Under the pieces are notes generated by a model, which was not told where the DNA came from, did no database searches, and was given only the letters and a program-made list of their open reading frames with translations. From CAZEFK01 sp964511405 (GTDB taxonomy: Bacteria > Pseudomonadota > Alphaproteobacteria > Elsterales > Elsteraceae): 14,423 nucleotides of DNA. Shown here piece after piece: positions 1 through 10,071 of the stretch; the stretch's first letter is position 1; every line of letters starts with the position of its first letter. The stretch spans positions 1 to 14,423 of the forward strand of contig CAZEFK010000185.1 of assembly GCA_964511405.1 (NCBI GenBank), given 5' to 3'. A program made the position numbers and the translations under genes.

Positions 1-430
1 CCGGGTAGGAGAACAGTCCCAGCAGGGCGTTGTCGCGATCCGTCCCCGCCTTCTCCTTGAACTGGGTCAGCCGGTTCAGCCAGCCCATCGGGGCGAAGCA
101 GCTCAACAGCCAGCTCAGCTGGGCATGGGCCAGCACGGCCGACTGATGGAAGATGATCGAGCGCTCCGGGTCGATGCCGGCGGCCAGGTAGGCCGCCGTG
201 ACTTCGCGCGTGTTGGGGACCAGGTCGGCCGGATCCTGCGGCTGGGTCAAGGCATGCAGGTCGACGATGCAGAAGATCGTCTCGACCCGCTCCTGGAAGC
301 CGATCCAGTTGCGGATCGCGCCCAGATAATTGCCGAGATGCAGGTTGCCGGTCGGCTGGATGCCCGAGAAGACGCGGGGCACCGGCGGCGCCGGGACGAA
401 GCGGGCGGGAGCGAGATCGGTCGCGGTCAT
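1..430 (-). CDS. trpS: Tryptophan--tRNA ligase, N-terminal part (runs off left edge)
   Basis: Cytoplasmic class I aminoacyl-tRNA synthetase that charges tRNA-Trp with tryptophan using ATP. The frame is open from an ATG at 430 to the window edge, giving 143 residues with no stop. Residues about 21-38 read FSGIQPTGNLHLGNYLGA, which holds the TrpS form of the class I HIGH signature (GNLHLGN). Later stretches such as CIVDLHALTQP and the FKEKAG segment near the edge are also typical of bacterial TrpS. The KMSKS loop would lie in the missing C-terminal part. The gene lies 32 bp downstream of the murJ stop on the same strand and is probably co-transcribed with it. No strong Shine-Dalgarno is visible; only a weak AAGG lies about 13 bases upstream of the ATG. 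Confidence 0.96.
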   Translation of the reverse strand, partial: MTATDLAPARFVPAPPVPRVFSGIQPTGNLHLGNYLGAIRNWIGFQERVETIFCIVDLHALTQPQDPADLVPNTREVTAAYLAAGIDPERSIIFHQSAVLAHAQLSWLLSCFAPMGWLNRLTQFKEKAGTDRDNALLGLFSYP

Positions 431-462
431 GGGTGGGGCTTAGCCTTGCCGGGCCGGTGGGG

Positions 463-2016
463 TCAAGCGGGAGCACGCCGCCGGCGCATCAGCGCCACCA
501 GCTCGCGCAGGTCGAGGCCGCCGGCCAGCTGGGCCGCGGCGAAGAACACGGCGACGCCGCCGCCGATCAGCAGCGCCACGGCCGCCGCCCGATGGGCGCC
601 GGCGGCCAGGATCCAGGGCGCCAGCACATGGCGGCCGACCAGCAGCGCCAGGGCCATGCCGGCGGTGGCCGCGACCATGCCGGCCACGCGTCGCCGGAGC
701 TGCCGGTCGGCCCGGAACAGCCGGCGGCGATGCAGGATCGCCGCCAGCAGGCCGGCATTGGCCCAGGCCGACAGGCCCGTCGCGAGCGCGATCCCGACAT
801 GGGCCATGACCTGCATCAGCGCCACGCTGAGCGCGATGTTGATCGCCAGCGTGACGGTGGCGATCCGGACCGGCGTGCGGGTGTCCTGGCGGGCGAAGAA
901 GGCCGGCGTCAGCACCTTGATCAGGACGGTCGCCGGCAGCCCGATCGAGAAGCCGGCGACGGCGCCGGCGCTGCCGATGCTGCTGGCGGCGTCGAACTCG
1001 CCATGCTGGAACAGTAGGGCGGTGATCGGCTCGGCCAGGACCACCAGCCCGACGGCCGCCGGGATGGTCAGGGCCAGCGCCATCTCCAGGCCGCGGTTCT
1101 GGCTGTGCAGCGCCGCCTCGGTCTGGCCGGCCCGCAATTGGCGCGACAGCAGCGGCAGCAGGGCGGTGCCGACCGCGGTGCCGACCACGCCCAGCGGCAA
1201 CTGCCACAGCCGGTCGGCGAAATAGAGGAACGAGACCGAGCCTTCGGGCAGCAGCGAGGCCAGCAGCGTGTCGACCTGGACGCTGATCTGCACCACGCCG
1301 GCGCCGTAGGCGCCCCACAGCATCACGCGCAGCATGCGCCCGACCTCGGGCGTGAGGCGCGGCCGCCGGAGCCACAGCTCGGCACCGGCGCCGCGCAGCG
1401 ACCAGCCCAGCCAGACCACCTGCACGATGCCCGACAGCAGGATCCCCCAGGCCAGGGCGTGGCCGGCGGTGGGCACGAACGGCGTCAGCACGACCAGCGT
1501 CACGATCGTGACCAGGTTGAACAGCACCGAGGTCGCCGACGACGCGCCGAAGCGCCCGAGCGAGTTCAACACGCCCGAGAACAACGACGCCAGCGACATG
1601 CACAGCAAATAAGGGAAGGTGATGCGGGTCAGCGCGACCGCCAGCGGATAGCGCACCGCGTCGTCGAAGCCGGGCGCGATGCCGTAGATCAGCCAGGGCA
1701 TGGTGAGCTCGGCCATGGCCGTGAACAGCACCAGCACGGCCAGCAGCAGGGCCAGTACCTGCTCGGCGAAGGCCAGGGCCGGGCCCTTGCCCTGATCCTC
1801 CAGGTGTCCGGCGAACATCGGCACGAACGCGCTGTTGAACGCACCCTCGGCGAACAGCCGGCGAAAGAAGTTCGGGAACTTGGCGGCGGCGAAATAGGCA
1901 TCGCCCACCGCCGAGGTGCCGAGCGCCCCGCTGATCATGATGTCGCGGACCAGCCCAAGCAGACGGGACACTGCGGTCCAGCCGCCGACGGTCACCGTGG
2001 CGCGAAATAGCGACAT
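463..2016 (-). CDS. murJ: Lipid II flippase MurJ (MviN)
   Basis: Inner-membrane MOP-superfamily flippase that moves the peptidoglycan precursor lipid II from the cytoplasmic to the periplasmic leaflet. The 517-residue product has the usual family length and is hydrophobic throughout, consistent with about 14 membrane helices. The N-terminus carries the family hallmarks: S17-R18, R24-D25, then D39 and R52 in the stretch GDAYFAAAKFPNFFRRLF followed by AEGAF. These match residues known to be important in E. coli MurJ (R18, R24, D39, R52). A later FADRLWQLPLG segment matches the region around the functionally important R270. The start at 2016 preserves the expected N-terminus, although no strong ribosome-binding site is seen. 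It is followed by trpS after 32 bp, and glnD lies upstream on the same strand; glnD-murJ-trpS proximity is common in alphaproteobacteria. Confidence 0.96.
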   Translation of the reverse strand: MSLFRATVTVGGWTAVSRLLGLVRDIMISGALGTSAVGDAYFAAAKFPNFFRRLFAEGAFNSAFVPMFAGHLEDQGKGPALAFAEQVLALLLAVLVLFTAMAELTMPWLIYGIAPGFDDAVRYPLAVALTRITFPYLLCMSLASLFSGVLNSLGRFGASSATSVLFNLVTIVTLVVLTPFVPTAGHALAWGILLSGIVQVVWLGWSLRGAGAELWLRRPRLTPEVGRMLRVMLWGAYGAGVVQISVQVDTLLASLLPEGSVSFLYFADRLWQLPLGVVGTAVGTALLPLLSRQLRAGQTEAALHSQNRGLEMALALTIPAAVGLVVLAEPITALLFQHGEFDAASSIGSAGAVAGFSIGLPATVLIKVLTPAFFARQDTRTPVRIATVTLAINIALSVALMQVMAHVGIALATGLSAWANAGLLAAILHRRRLFRADRQLRRRVAGMVAATAGMALALLVGRHVLAPWILAAGAHRAAAVALLIGGGVAVFFAAAQLAGGLDLRELVALMRRRRAPA

Positions 2017-2099
2017 TGTTATAGTTTGCCGACCTTAGCGATTGACGGGACCCGCCGGCCGGCGAGCCGGGAGCCGGACGGGCGGTGCGGAGGGGGCTG
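2017..2099. promoter_or_regulatory. Divergent spacer between murJ and a small hypothetical gene
   Basis: This 83-bp spacer must hold the start signals for murJ (leftward) and the 70-residue gene (rightward), unless murJ is read through from glnD. It contains a perfect 10-bp palindrome GCCGGCCGGC at 2054-2063 and a TTGACG hexamer at 2043-2048 that resembles a -35 element for rightward transcription. No convincing -10 follows the hexamer. A GGAGGGG ribosome-binding site at 2089-2095 serves the ATG at 2100. Promoter assignment is tentative. Confidence 0.3.
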
Positions 2100-2312
2100 A
2101 TGCCGAAGTTCGAGGCGCCGATTCACAACCAGGACGTCGCCGATTGCATCAAGCGCGGCGAGCGCCACAAGGACTACCGGGACGACTGGGCCGAGGTCCA
2201 CTACATCGAGTTCGAGGCCGAGAACATCCACGACGCCCGGACCAAGGCCGAGCGCAAGTATCCCCGGGACCGCGGCTTCGTGATCGGCCGCCTGCAGCTG
2301 ATCCAGGACTAA
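2100..2312 (+). CDS. Small conserved-looking hypothetical protein (70 aa)
   Basis: I do not recognise a named family. The ATG at 2100 is preferred over an in-frame GTG at 2085 because a strong purine-rich ribosome-binding site (2089-2095) sits 4 bases before the ATG and lies inside the longer version. The product is soluble, highly charged and has no signal peptide or membrane segment. It is rich in Asp, Glu, Lys, Arg and His, with one Cys near residue 15. Its sequence (MPKFEAPIHNQDVADCIKRG at the start, GFVIGRLQLIQD at the end) looks like a compact folded domain and not like out-of-frame noise. Codon use matches the neighbouring core genes. It lies opposite to and between murJ and glnD, interrupting an otherwise co-directional core block. 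Function is unknown. Confidence 0.75.
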   Translation: MPKFEAPIHNQDVADCIKRGERHKDYRDDWAEVHYIEFEAENIHDARTKAERKYPRDRGFVIGRLQLIQD

Positions 2313-2320
2313 ATCATGGT

Positions 2321-2346
2321 GCCCGATTGCGGCGACACTATCGGGC
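2321..2346. terminator. Candidate bidirectional terminator stem between convergent genes
   Basis: A perfect 7-bp inverted repeat, GCCCGAT at 2321-2327 and ATCGGGC at 2340-2346, encloses a 12-base loop. It sits in the 44-bp gap between the stop of the 70-residue gene and the stop of glnD, which converge here. The position suits a shared transcription terminator. No U-rich tract follows on either strand, so an intrinsic mechanism is not certain. Confidence 0.4.
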
Positions 2347-2356
2347 TGCTACCGGG

Positions 2357-5152
2357 CTACTCCGCGGCCTGTCCGGCTGCCGGCTTGGCCGGCGCGGGCG
2401 CCGGCTCGGCGGCCGGATCGGCCAGGGCCGCCAGCAGCCCCTCGCGGATCTCGGCGAGCTTCGACTCCCGATCGACCTTCAGCCCGAAGATATCCTTGAC
2501 ATAGAACACGTCGACCACCCGCTCGCCGAAGGTGGAGACCTTGGCGGTCGCGATCTGCAGCTGCAACCGGTTGAGCGCCGAGGTCAGGTCATAGAGCAGC
2601 CCCGGCCGGTCGCGGCCGTTGACTTCGATCACGGTGTGGGTGCCGCTGGCGGTGTTGTCGATCAGCACGCGCGGGCGCACCGTGAACACCCGCGTGCGGG
2701 TCGGGCCGGTGCGGCGATGGCGCAGCTCGGCCAGGCTGCGCAGGCGTCCCGACAGCGCCTGCTCGATCAGCACCGCCAGCCGCGCCAGCTTCTCCGGACG
2801 ATCGAACGGACCGCCTTCGGCGTCCTGCAGCCAGAAGGTATCGAGCGCCATGCCGTTGGACAGGGTGAAGATCTTGGCGTCGACGATGTTGGCGCCGCTG
2901 ACCGCGAGCGCGCCGGCGATGCGCGCGAACAGGCCCGGGTGATCGCCGGCATAAAGGGTGAGCTCGGTGACGCCCAGGCCGGGTTCCACCCGAGTCTCGA
3001 CCGCCAGCGGCGCCTGCTCCAGCTCGGCACGCCGGACCACGCGGGCGTGGCGCGCCGCGGTTCCGGCATCGACCGCTAGCCAATAGGCCGGCGTCACCCG
3101 GGCGACATGGGCGTCGAAATCGCCTTGCGGCCACTCCGACAGCTCGGTGCGCAGGGCCGCCACCGCCCGGTCGATGCGCTCGCGGCGCCGGGCAGTGGGG
3201 CTGTCGCTGTTGAGCGGCCCGGTCATCAGGTCCTCGGCGGCCCCGTACAGCTCGCGCAGCAGGCTGGCCTTCCAGTTGTTCCAGACCTTGGGCCCGACCG
3301 CGCGGATGTCGGCGACGGTCAGCACCAGCAGCAGCTTCAGGCGCTCGGGCGACTGCACCTGGTCGACGAACTTGGCGATCGTGCGCGGGTCGCTGAGGTC
3401 GCGCTTGAACGCGGTGTTGCTCATCAGCAGGTGATGGCGCACCAGCCAGGCGGCGGTCTCGGTCTCCTCGTCGGTCAGGCCGAAGCGCGGGCCGAGCTTG
3501 AGGGCGATGCGCTCGCCCAGCTCGGAATGGTCGCCGCCGCGGCCCTTGGCGATGTCGTGCAGCAGCAGCGCCACGAACAAGGCCCGCCGCGACAGGATCT
3601 TGGGCATGAGCGAGGTGGCGAGCGGCAGCTCGTCGGCCAGCAGGCCGCGCTCGATGCGGCTCAGGATCCCCAGCGCGAACAGCGTGTGCTCGTCGACCGT
3701 GTACACATGGTACATGTCGTATTGCATCTGCGCCGTGACCCGGCCGAAGTCGGGCACGAAGCGCCCGAACACGCCGGCCTCGCTCATGCGCCGCAGCGGC
3801 GTCTCGGGGTCGGTGGCCGAGGTCAGCAGCTCCAGGAACAGCCGGTTGGCCTCGGGGTCGGCCCGGAGCTTGGCGTCGACCTTCTTGAGCTGATGGCTGA
3901 TCAGCCGCAGCGCCGCCGGATGGATGTCGAGCGCGTGCTTGTGCGCGATCCAGAACAGCCGGATCAGGTTGACCGGGTCGGACAGGAACGCGGCCTCGTC
4001 GGCGACCGCCAGCCGGCCGCGGTCGACGGTCAGGCCCGACGGGTCGCGACGCCAGCCCGCCCAGATCCGGCTGATCGACAGCCGCGGCTTGCGTTGCTGC
4101 TGGGCCTCCAGCGCCGCGCAGAAGATTCGGGTCAGGTCGCCGACATCCTTGGCGACCAGGAAATAATGCTTCATCAGCCGCTCGACGCCACGGCTGCCGG
4201 CATGATCGGTGTAGCCCATGCGCCGGGCCAGTTCGGCTTGGACGTCGAAGGCCAGGCGCTCCTCGGGCCGGCCGGCCAGGTAATGCAGTTGGAACCGCAG
4301 CGACCACAGGAAACCGTGGGCCTTCTGGAAGCGCGCGGCCTCTTCGGGCGTGAGGACGCCGGCGGCCAGGATGCCGTCCAGGCTGTCGACCCGGTAGACA
4401 TACTTGGCCAGCCAGATCAGCGTGTGCAGATCGCGCAGCCCGCCCTTGCCGTCCTTGATGTTGGGCTCCAGCACGTAGCGGCTGTCGCCCATGCGGACGT
4501 GGCGGGCGTCGCGCTCGGCCAGTTTGGCCTCGACGAAGTCCCGGGCCGTGCCGTCGACCACTTCCAGCGAGAAGCGCCGGCGCAGCGTGTTGAACAGCTC
4601 CTGCTCGCCCCAGATCCAGCGCGCTTCGAGCAAGGCGGTGCGCACCGAGACGTCCTCGCGCGCGATGCGCATGCAGTCGTCGACCGAGCGGGTGGCGTGG
4701 CCGACCTTCAGCCCCAGGTCCCACAGCATGTACAGCATGTGCTCGGCGACCTGCTCGGCGCGCGGCGTCTTCTTGTACGGCAGCAGGAACAACAGGTCGA
4801 TGTCGGAGAACGGCGCCAGCTCGCCGCGGCCGTAGCCGCCGACCGCGACCAAGGTCAGCCGCTCCGACAGGGTCGGGTTGGGCGTGGGATAGGCCACCGC
4901 CGCGGTGTCGTCGTGCAGCACCCGGATCAGCTGGTCGATCAGGTAGGACAGCGCCTGCGCCGCGGCCACGCCGTTGCCGTCGCGCTCGAAGCGCCCGCGG
5001 ACGTCGGCGCGGCCGGCGGCCAGCGCCTGACGCAGCAGGTCCAGGACCTGGGCGCGGCGCTTGTCGCTGGGGCTGGGATCGAGCGCGCGCAGCGCCGCGA
5101 TCAGCCGCGAGCGGTCGATCACGTCGCGACGACGCGCAGGGTAGCTGCTCAT
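2357..5152 (-). CDS. glnD: Bifunctional PII uridylyltransferase/uridylyl-removing enzyme GlnD
   Basis: Cytoplasmic sensor of glutamine that adds UMP to PII proteins (GlnB/GlnK) in nitrogen limitation and removes it in nitrogen sufficiency. The 931-residue product is the normal GlnD length. The nucleotidyltransferase motif GGYGRGELAPFSDID is near residue 103. The HD hydrolase motif LLHDIAKGRGGDH is near residue 528. Two C-terminal ACT domains, which bind glutamine in this family, start around residues 733 (GDHPGLFARIAGAL) and 839 (GRDRPGLLYDLTSAL). The ATG at 5152 was chosen; a GTG two codons upstream (5158) is equally in frame, and no clear Shine-Dalgarno separates them. The C-terminal tail is Ala/Pro-rich. 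msrQ lies upstream on the same strand and murJ downstream. Confidence 0.97.
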   Translation of the reverse strand: MSSYPARRRDVIDRSRLIAALRALDPSPSDKRRAQVLDLLRQALAAGRADVRGRFERDGNGVAAAQALSYLIDQLIRVLHDDTAAVAYPTPNPTLSERLTLVAVGGYGRGELAPFSDIDLLFLLPYKKTPRAEQVAEHMLYMLWDLGLKVGHATRSVDDCMRIAREDVSVRTALLEARWIWGEQELFNTLRRRFSLEVVDGTARDFVEAKLAERDARHVRMGDSRYVLEPNIKDGKGGLRDLHTLIWLAKYVYRVDSLDGILAAGVLTPEEAARFQKAHGFLWSLRFQLHYLAGRPEERLAFDVQAELARRMGYTDHAGSRGVERLMKHYFLVAKDVGDLTRIFCAALEAQQQRKPRLSISRIWAGWRRDPSGLTVDRGRLAVADEAAFLSDPVNLIRLFWIAHKHALDIHPAALRLISHQLKKVDAKLRADPEANRLFLELLTSATDPETPLRRMSEAGVFGRFVPDFGRVTAQMQYDMYHVYTVDEHTLFALGILSRIERGLLADELPLATSLMPKILSRRALFVALLLHDIAKGRGGDHSELGERIALKLGPRFGLTDEETETAAWLVRHHLLMSNTAFKRDLSDPRTIAKFVDQVQSPERLKLLLVLTVADIRAVGPKVWNNWKASLLRELYGAAEDLMTGPLNSDSPTARRRERIDRAVAALRTELSEWPQGDFDAHVARVTPAYWLAVDAGTAARHARVVRRAELEQAPLAVETRVEPGLGVTELTLYAGDHPGLFARIAGALAVSGANIVDAKIFTLSNGMALDTFWLQDAEGGPFDRPEKLARLAVLIEQALSGRLRSLAELRHRRTGPTRTRVFTVRPRVLIDNTASGTHTVIEVNGRDRPGLLYDLTSALNRLQLQIATAKVSTFGERVVDVFYVKDIFGLKVDRESKLAEIREGLLAALADPAAEPAPAPAKPAAGQAAE

Positions 5153-5235
5153 GCCCACAAGGTAGGCGAGAAGGCCGTTCCCTGCCAGAGCGCGGCGCGC
5201 CGCGGTTCAACTCGGCCGAGGCCGGCTGGGGGGCA
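5153..5235. promoter_or_regulatory. Spacer upstream of glnD with a 14-bp perfect palindrome
   Basis: This 83-bp gap separates the msrQ stop from the glnD start, both on the minus strand. It contains the perfect palindrome CGCGGCGCGCCGCG at 5191-5204, about 39 bp before the glnD ATG, and a second 10-bp palindrome CTCGGCCGAG at 5211-5220 next to the msrQ stop. These could be a terminator stem for msrQ, an operator for glnD, or chance palindromes in high-GC DNA. No recognisable -35/-10 pair was found. Confidence 0.25.
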
Positions 5236-6096
5236 CTACTCGGCCGGGGCGGGCCGGTGCACCGGCCGGCGGCGCAGCGCCGCTCGCGCCAGGCCCGCCA
5301 ATGTCGCCGTGAGCGAGATCACCAGCACCCAGGCGCCCGGCCGAATCCCGGTGACCGTCGACAGGTTGGCCGCGAGCACCAGCCCGATCGGGGCGTGCGC
5401 CAGCCGATGGAAATAGATCGCCTCGCCCAGCATGGTCAGGGATGCCGCGGCCACGGCCAGCAGCACCCCCGCCCAGGCGGGTAGCGCCGGCGGCCGGTCC
5501 AGCGCCCGGTAGGCCAGACGATGGCCGATCAGCCAGAGATAGAGCCCGCCCACCACGGTCGGCTCGGCGACCTCCAGCTTGGACTGCATGAAATAGTGGA
5601 TGAGGCCAAGCGCCGCGGCCGGAAAGACCAGCCGGTGCAGCTGCTGCCAGCGGCGGCCGCCCAGCCGGCGCATCATGCCGTCGGTGGAGGTGGCGGCCAG
5701 CACCATCAGCCCGGCGAGCGCGGCGAAGCCGATGGTGAGATAGACCCGCAGCACGATCTCGGAGGCCACGGCCGGCAGGTCGAAGCCCATGTCGACGACA
5801 TAGGCGCAGAGATGCAGCCCCAGATAGACGGCACTGGCGACCCCGGCCAAGCGCCGCAGCGTGGCCAGCCGCGGCCAGGCGAACATCCGGCGCAGCGGCG
5901 TGATCGCCAGCGTGATCATCAGCAGCCGGACCGCCCACAGTCCGAGCTGGTGGATCGCCTCGTTGACCGGCCGCGGCCCCAGATCGTGCGCCGCGATCTC
6001 GACCAGGATCCACAGCCCGGGCAGCAGGACCAGCCCGAAGGCGCCGGCCTTGAACGCCGAAGTCCGTCCGCCGCGCTCCTGCCAGGGCCAACCCAT
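5236..6096 (-). CDS. msrQ: MsrQ-like haem-binding membrane protein (ferric reductase-like transmembrane domain)
   Basis: Inner-membrane b-type haem protein of the YedZ/MsrQ group, which passes electrons to the periplasmic molybdoenzyme MsrP for repair of methionine sulfoxide. The 286-residue product has repeated hydrophobic helices. It keeps three candidate haem-ligand histidines: H95 in YLGLHLCAY, and H154 and H167 in the LHRLVFPAAALGLIHYF segment. The 13-residue spacing of the last two matches E. coli MsrQ (H151/H164). The start at 6096 follows a GGAGA ribosome-binding site 7-8 bases upstream. It is longer than E. coli MsrQ because of extra hydrophobic segments after about residue 205. No msrP gene is adjacent, so its redox partner is encoded elsewhere or differs. 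A broader ferric-reductase-like role is possible. Confidence 0.85.
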   Translation of the reverse strand: MGWPWQERGGRTSAFKAGAFGLVLLPGLWILVEIAAHDLGPRPVNEAIHQLGLWAVRLLMITLAITPLRRMFAWPRLATLRRLAGVASAVYLGLHLCAYVVDMGFDLPAVASEIVLRVYLTIGFAALAGLMVLAATSTDGMMRRLGGRRWQQLHRLVFPAAALGLIHYFMQSKLEVAEPTVVGGLYLWLIGHRLAYRALDRPPALPAWAGVLLAVAAASLTMLGEAIYFHRLAHAPIGLVLAANLSTVTGIRPGAWVLVISLTATLAGLARAALRRRPVHRPAPAE

Positions 6097-6220
6097 GCGC
6101 CGTTCTCCACTGTTGCGAGCCCGGACATTCGCCCGGACGGGACCCGGCGTTACCTGCCGCGTCAGCCGGTCCGAACCTTAGGCTATCATCTTGTGCGCAG
6201 ATCTTGACCGGAGGTCGACG
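6097..6220. promoter_or_regulatory. Divergent promoter region, msrQ / secreted hypothetical
   Basis: This 124-bp spacer separates two divergent genes and must carry start signals for both. A TATCAT hexamer at 6184-6189 resembles a -10 element for the rightward gene and sits about 32 bp before its ATG, but no matching -35 is evident. GGAGG at 6210-6214 is the ribosome-binding site for the rightward gene. The rest is GC-rich with no other clear signal. Confidence 0.35.
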
Positions 6221-6589
6221 ATGCTTCGAGGTCAGACGGTTGCCCGCGTCACGGCGCTGGCCGGTGCCGTGGCCGGACTCCTGGTGGCCGCCCACCCGGC
6301 CCACGCCGACGCCATCGATGGCGACTGGTGCTTCGCCGACGGCAAGCACATGCAGATCGCGGGGCCCGCGATCGTGACACCAGGCGGCAAGCGCACCGAC
6401 GGCGACTATCGCCGCCATTCCTTCTCTTACGTGGTTCCGGCCGCCGAGGCCGGCGCCGGCCAGACCGTGCAGATGATCCTGCTGAACGAGAACACGGTTC
6501 AGCTCAAGGCCGCCGACGGGCCGGTGCAGACCTGGCACCGCTGCGGTCCACCGATCAGCCTGCTGCCGAGCGTGCTGCCGGCCTCGTAA
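6221..6589 (+). CDS. Secreted hypothetical protein (122 aa) with Sec-type signal peptide
   Basis: Not recognised as a named family. The ATG at 6221 is chosen because GGAGG lies 6 bases upstream; a longer in-frame TTG at 6191 would place extra charged residues before the signal peptide. Residues 1-29 form a classic signal peptide: Arg near the start, a hydrophobic core (ALAGAVAGLLVAA), and an AHA cleavage site before D30. The mature domain of about 93 residues starts DAIDGDWCF and ends around a WHRC segment. Cys37 and Cys108 are the only cysteines and could form a disulfide in the periplasm. The alternation of polar and hydrophobic residues suggests a small beta-rich fold. It is convergent with the downstream CNB gene, with only 13 bp between stops. 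Confidence 0.8.
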   Translation: MLRGQTVARVTALAGAVAGLLVAAHPAHADAIDGDWCFADGKHMQIAGPAIVTPGGKRTDGDYRRHSFSYVVPAAEAGAGQTVQMILLNENTVQLKAADGPVQTWHRCGPPISLLPSVLPAS

Positions 6590-6602
6590 AGCCGGTGTCC
6601 GC

Positions 6603-7136
6603 CTATCCAAGCAGCCGGCGCAGCATGTGCTCGAAGCGCGCCCCGGCCAGATGCACCTTGTCGAGCACGTCAGGCTCGAGCTCGTCCTCGAGCTCGGTGC
6701 CCTCGTCCAGCGTTTGGGCGGCGCCGTAGCCCATGCGCTTGACGGTGCCGCGCAGGCGGTCCGACAGGAAGACGGCGATCGCCCGGTAGAAGCGGGCGGC
6801 GAAGCCGGTGTCCGCGGCCAGCTGGGCAAGCAGGCGGTCGCGGCCGATGCGCAGCAGGATCGAGGGCTCGACCACCTTGACGGTCGCCGAGGGCGGCCGC
6901 GAATCGACGAGCGACATCTCGCCGACCACCTCGCCGGCCGACAGCCGCGCGACCTCGCCGAGCCCGGCGATGTCGACCGCCAGCATGCCGCGCAGCAGGA
7001 TGTAGAGCGAACCGATCGGCCGTCCTTCCTCGATCAGCAGGGCGCCCGGCTGATGGCTCTCGCGCACGCCATAGGCGGCCATCCAGTCGATGTCGCTGTC
7101 GGCGAACTCGCCGAGGATGAACAGCACTTTGCGCAT
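6603..7136 (-). CDS. Small cyclic-nucleotide-binding-domain protein, last gene of export operon
   Basis: A 177-residue cytoplasmic protein with one CNB/CRP-like beta-roll at about residues 28-105 and a helical C-terminal region (about 110-177), but no helix-turn-helix, so it is not a typical Crp/Fnr regulator. The beta-roll shows PGALLIEEGRPIGSLYILLRG and a phosphate-binding-cassette-like segment GEMSLVDSRPPSAT (72-85). In CRP this cassette has an Arg (E. coli R82) that contacts the cyclic phosphate; here Pro82 occupies that place, so canonical cAMP binding is doubtful. The ATG at 7136 has AGGAGA about 9-10 bases upstream. It follows the second ABC gene after 26 bp. CNB-domain proteins are known companions of NHLM-type bacteriocin transport operons in cyanobacteria (TIGR03896, which has two CNB domains). 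A regulatory or scaffold role in export is inferred. Confidence 0.85.
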   Translation of the reverse strand: MRKVLFILGEFADSDIDWMAAYGVRESHQPGALLIEEGRPIGSLYILLRGMLAVDIAGLGEVARLSAGEVVGEMSLVDSRPPSATVKVVEPSILLRIGRDRLLAQLAADTGFAARFYRAIAVFLSDRLRGTVKRMGYGAAQTLDEGTELEDELEPDVLDKVHLAGARFEHMLRRLLG

Positions 7137-7162
7137 CGTCTGGGTTCTCCTGGGTTGGGCGC

Positions 7163-10069
<2,907 letters not shown>

Positions 10070-10071
10070 GA

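Noticed and set aside
3107..5416. A 769-codon open frame on the plus strand antisense to glnD
   Set aside because: It is a GC-driven shadow: it lies opposite a full-length, motif-complete glnD and encodes low-complexity Gln/Arg/Val/Leu-rich sequence with no recognisable domain.
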